Part shown: piece by piece, positions 8,301 to 9,415 of the stretch | Layout: every line of letters begins with the position of its first letter | Numbering within the stretch: position 1 is the stretch's first letter | Assembly: GCA_964429355.1 (NCBI GenBank) | Contig: CAYSCH010000369.1 | Location: 1 to 9,415, forward strand | Direction of reading: 5' to 3' | DNA from: JAAYAY01 sp964429355 | GTDB taxonomy: Bacteria > Planctomycetota > Planctomycetia > Pirellulales > Thermoguttaceae | DNA: 9,415 nt | Notes under the pieces: model-generated | Told to the model about the DNA's origin: nothing | Databases searched by the model: none | Seen by the model: only the letters and a program-made list of their open reading frames with translations | Position numbers and translations under genes: made by a program

Positions 8301-8508
8301 CAAACTTCGCTCCGGCCGCCTGCGATTGCGAACCATTTCGCTGGCCACCAAGGCCGGCCAGCCGCCCCAGACCGTACGCGTGACCCATGCAGGTCGGCCC
8401 ATCGAAGCCAACCTGGCAATCGAGCCCGAAAAGACCATCATCCAACTCCCCCAAGACCTTATCCTCTCTGCCGACGAAGAACTGGCAATCGAGCTTTCCT
8501 CCCCGTAG
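5350..8508 (+). CDS. Tat-exported GH116 (DUF608) glycosidase with a nested beta-sandwich module
   Basis: A 1052-residue retaining beta-glycosidase of the GH116 type (relatives act on beta-glucosides, beta-xylosides or glucosylceramide). The leader has a twin-arginine motif, RRDLLKLGG (22-30), a hydrophobic stretch and AMA before Gly47, so export of a folded protein is expected. The N-terminal beta-sandwich starts with LAIGGLCCG and YLGGDGRLWHWDIFN. At 275-429 it is interrupted by a module (FDDFES, INFLIGGGGH at 354-363, GWGNIGVDHIVFSD at 415-428) like one seen next to GH32 domains, then resumes (GDMTLAVLDD). The alpha-helical catalytic domain follows. By alignment from memory with human GBA2 and TxGH116, the nucleophile is Glu591 (YGWEG) and the acid/base Asp706 (NTLDAEW). 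Glu915 and Arg924 in NEVECGDHYAR keep the 9-residue spacing of two sugar-binding residues. A beta-rich C-terminal part (~930-1052) ends the protein. The TAG stop lies in the first unit of the downstream repeat array. The exact substrate is unknown. Confidence 0.92.
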   Translation: MKRKTENRCGCSSGTCGGGIPRRDLLKLGGALAAGALIPSPRTAMAGPFTPDDFNSLVPADKKLSQSWIRSLFDRGAPEWFSGAELAHIGLAIGGLCCGHVYLGGDGRLWHWDIFNQQISTGSDHYQNPMQVQSPVNLQFVVSTGAGADAKTRPLDTQGFKTVRFRGAYPFGLVEYSDEKSPLTVSLEAFSPFIPLDVDSSSLPLTVLRYTVRNRSQEPVVCQLAGRLANPVLACTGSPGEAELIGTVQRRQRATCVHCTAAPLALPDPDSSRPDIVFDDFESDRYDKWTVEGTAFGKEPISAAQMPAYQGHVGAHGKRLVNSHNTRQGEDVLAGDAHVGRMTSEAFVIERNSINFLIGGGGHKGQTCLNLLVGGKVVATAVGPNNNRLRPDSFDVRGLAGQSAQLQIVDQFTEGWGNIGVDHIVFSDKPLQPKAPLPERADWGDMTLAVLDDAGDVTATAASGDASAQPVQTARGPVGMGPKAEVQKSFTLPPGQEKTVSFAVAWRFPNVDIPPAGKGHYYAQRFPSSLAAVEHLADRYDQLYRQTRLWHDTWYDSTLPYWLLDRTFINTSTLATATCLRFAGGRFYGWEGVRCCPGTCSHVWHYAQAIGRVFPELERITRENVDYGLAFHEGGQIDYRGEFGRREAIDGQCGTILRVLREHQMSPDDQFLRRIWPRVRQSIGFLIAQDADSNGLLEGTQYNTLDAEWYGPISWISSLYLAALRAGAAMAQEMGDSDFAGQCSSIADRGGKQLVAQLFNGEFFYQRRDPNHPEAFGAGIGCHIDQVFGQGWAWQVDLPRVLPREETVTALKSLWRYNFTPDVGPYRERYQTGRWYAMPGEAGLIMCTFPKGGEKEARGDKPAHGFAGYFNECMNGFEYQAAGHMIAEGLVQEGLAVTRAIHDRYHPSRRNPYNEVECGDHYARSMASYGVYVSVCGFQYHGPKGQIGFAPRVSPENFRAAFVAAEGWGTFQQTIHDGRQAATLKLRSGRLRLRTISLATKAGQPPQTVRVTHAGRPIEANLAIEPEKTIIQLPQDLILSADEELAIELSSP

Positions 8509-8759
8509 CTGAAGTCGCCCCGTAGCCGAAGTCGCCAGACTTTGGCCCCCCGTAGCTGAAGTCGCCCCGTAGCTGAAGTCGCCAGACTTTGGCCCCACAT
8601 AACCCAATTCGCACACCCCGTACCCGAACTCGCGCCCCGTAGCTGAAGTCGCCAGACTTTGGCCCCCCGTAGCTGAAGTCGCCCCGTAGCCGAAGTCGCC
8701 AGACTTTGGCCCCCCCGCAGTCGAACTCGCACCCGTACCCGAACTCGCCAGACTCCACC
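8505..8759 (+). repeat. REP-like array: GTAG-footed 15-base units, some with a hairpin tail
   Basis: The unit is GTAGCYGAAGTCGCC. Seven near-perfect copies start at 8505, 8522, 8552, 8569, 8639, 8669 and 8686. Four diverged copies start at about 8599, 8620, 8717 and 8735. Units at 8522, 8569, 8639 and 8686 carry the tail AGACTTTGG, those at 8505, 8552 and 8669 do not, and 8735 has a decayed tail (AGACTCCA). Short and long units alternate, giving a 47-base period (8505/8552, 8522/8569, 8639/8686). Units are separated by runs of 2-7 C. In full units, GCCGAAGTC (8525-8533) pairs with GACTTTGGC (8538-8546) around a GCCA loop: 9 pairs with one G-T. The T in GCTGAAGTC copies still pairs as T-G. A GTAG foot plus an imperfect palindrome is the layout of REP elements served by RAYT-type TnpA proteins. 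All copies point the same way. The hairpins are followed by C, not T. Confidence 0.85.
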
Positions 8760-8823
8760 CCCCAAATCACACGCCCAAACCCCCGCACACCCCGGACGTT
8801 TGACTTCCTTCAAGGCATTGACC
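8760..8823 (+). other. C-rich leader of the BNR gene with a ribosome site
   Basis: After the last diverged repeat there are 64 C-rich bases before the next gene. AAGG (8812-8815) sits 8 bases upstream of the ATG at 8824 and is an acceptable Shine-Dalgarno. No convincing -10/-35 pair or terminator is visible. A promoter for the downstream gene, if any, must lie here or inside the repeat array. Confidence 0.45.
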
Positions 8824-9415
8824 ATGAGAATCCACAGTCTGACGCGAAACCGTCTGCTGGCAGCGATTACCCTTCTGCTCCTGGCCGGCGCGAACCTGAG
8901 CTCTGCCGAGCCGGACGCGAGTCGCCCGGAGGACGTGCGGGCGTCCGAGATCGCGGCCATGGAGAAGATCGCCGACCTGGCACTCGTCCCCCCGGTGCTC
9001 AACACCTCGCCCCTGCCCGACTATGGCTACGACCGGCTGGATTACGGCATGACCATCGGCATCGAGCGCACTCCCGGCGGACGCCTCTGGGCCTGCTGGG
9101 TCGCTGGGGGCGATAGCCCCAAGGCCTTCTTCGTCCTCGCCACCAGCGACGACGACGGCCAGACCTGGTCGCCTCCGCGCCTGGTCGTGGATGCCCATAG
9201 CAAAACGCTGCCCATGGACCGCAGCGTGCTGGTCGGCAACCTCTGGACCGATCCGCTCGGCCGGCTCTGGCTGATCTTCGATCAGTCCATGGACATGTTC
9301 GACGGGCGCGCCGGCGTCTGGACCGCCATCTGCGAAAACCCCGACGCCGAAGAACCGCTCTGGTCCAAGCCGCGGCGGATCTGGCACGGAGTCACGCTCA
9401 ATAAGCCGACCGTGC
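8824..9415 (+). CDS. Secreted BNR/Asp-box (sialidase-like) protein, C-terminus cut by the window end
   Basis: An open frame of 197 complete codons running off the right edge, so the stop is not seen. It starts at an ATG with AAGG 8 bases upstream. A typical Sec signal peptide follows (Arg-rich start, LLAAITLLLLAGA core, likely cut near SSA-EP around residues 26-29). SDDDGQTW (108-115) is an Asp-box of the SxDxGxTW type. It lies between strands such as GRLWACW and GRLWLIFDQ, as in six-bladed sialidase-fold (BNR_2) proteins. The FRIP motif with the first catalytic Arg of true GH33 sialidases is not seen; the corresponding stretch reads YGMTIGIERTPGGRLWACW. A sialidase function is therefore doubtful, and another glycoside hydrolase, lyase or carbohydrate-binding role on the same fold is possible. 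The repeat array separates it from the GH116 operon, but its secreted, glycan-linked character fits the same theme. Confidence 0.85.
   Translation, partial: MRIHSLTRNRLLAAITLLLLAGANLSSAEPDASRPEDVRASEIAAMEKIADLALVPPVLNTSPLPDYGYDRLDYGMTIGIERTPGGRLWACWVAGGDSPKAFFVLATSDDDGQTWSPPRLVVDAHSKTLPMDRSVLVGNLWTDPLGRLWLIFDQSMDMFDGRAGVWTAICENPDAEEPLWSKPRRIWHGVTLNKPTV

Noticed and set aside
8525..8550. Rho-independent terminator after the GH116 gene
   Set aside because: The hairpin is followed by a C run rather than a T run, and the same hairpin recurs four times; it fits a repeat element better, though it could still slow transcription.
8546..8716. G-quadruplex on the minus strand from the C runs
   Set aside because: The C runs are separated by about 15 or more bases, too long for a canonical quadruplex, and the spacing follows the repeat units.
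8505..8759. CRISPR array
   Set aside because: Unit spacings are C runs and partial repeats rather than unique spacers of even length, units alternate in length, and no cas gene is present.
8459..8788. Minus-strand open frames made of repeated GDFSYG-type peptides
   Set aside because: They are translations of the intergenic repeat array; the peptide periodicity comes from the DNA repeat, and no start context supports expression.

Overview
The window is GC-rich by eye and has the look of a planctomycete chromosome, probably from the Pirellulales or a relative. Three things point there: a hydrazine-synthase-alpha-related di-haem cytochrome outside an anammox cluster, a Tat-exported family GH116 glycosidase, and a BNR/Asp-box 'sialidase-like' secreted protein. 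The lineage is inferred from gene content; no rRNA or other marker is present. All genes are on the + strand.

Layout: (1) 1-336 is a leader without a supported gene. It holds a heptad tandem repeat at the left edge, a GC-rich 18-bp direct repeat, a weak promoter candidate and a diverged copy of the repeat found downstream. (2) 337-8508 is a tight four-gene cluster: HzsA-related di-haem cytochrome c, short-chain dehydrogenase, FGGY carbohydrate kinase, GH116 glycosidase. The gaps are 10, 1 and 19 bases, and strong GAGGA(G) Shine-Dalgarno sequences precede genes 1, 2 and 4, so a single operon is likely. (3) 8505-8759 is an array of about eleven short units. They have a GTAG foot, and the full-length units form a 9-bp hairpin, which resembles REP elements. 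The first unit supplies the stop codon of the GH116 gene. (4) 8824 to the right edge is the start of a secreted BNR/Asp-box protein, cut by the window end.

How the genes may work together (inference): the Tat-exported GH116 enzyme would release a sugar from a beta-glycoside outside the cytoplasm. The cytoplasmic NAD-type SDR and the xylulokinase-like kinase would convert a polyol or ketose to a sugar phosphate. The exported di-haem propeller protein adds a redox function to what otherwise looks like glycan catabolism, and its role is unknown. No transporter or regulator lies in the window.

The observations most worth following are the REP-like array, the beta-sandwich module nested inside the GH116 N-terminal domain, and the pairing of an HzsA-like cytochrome with sugar catabolism.
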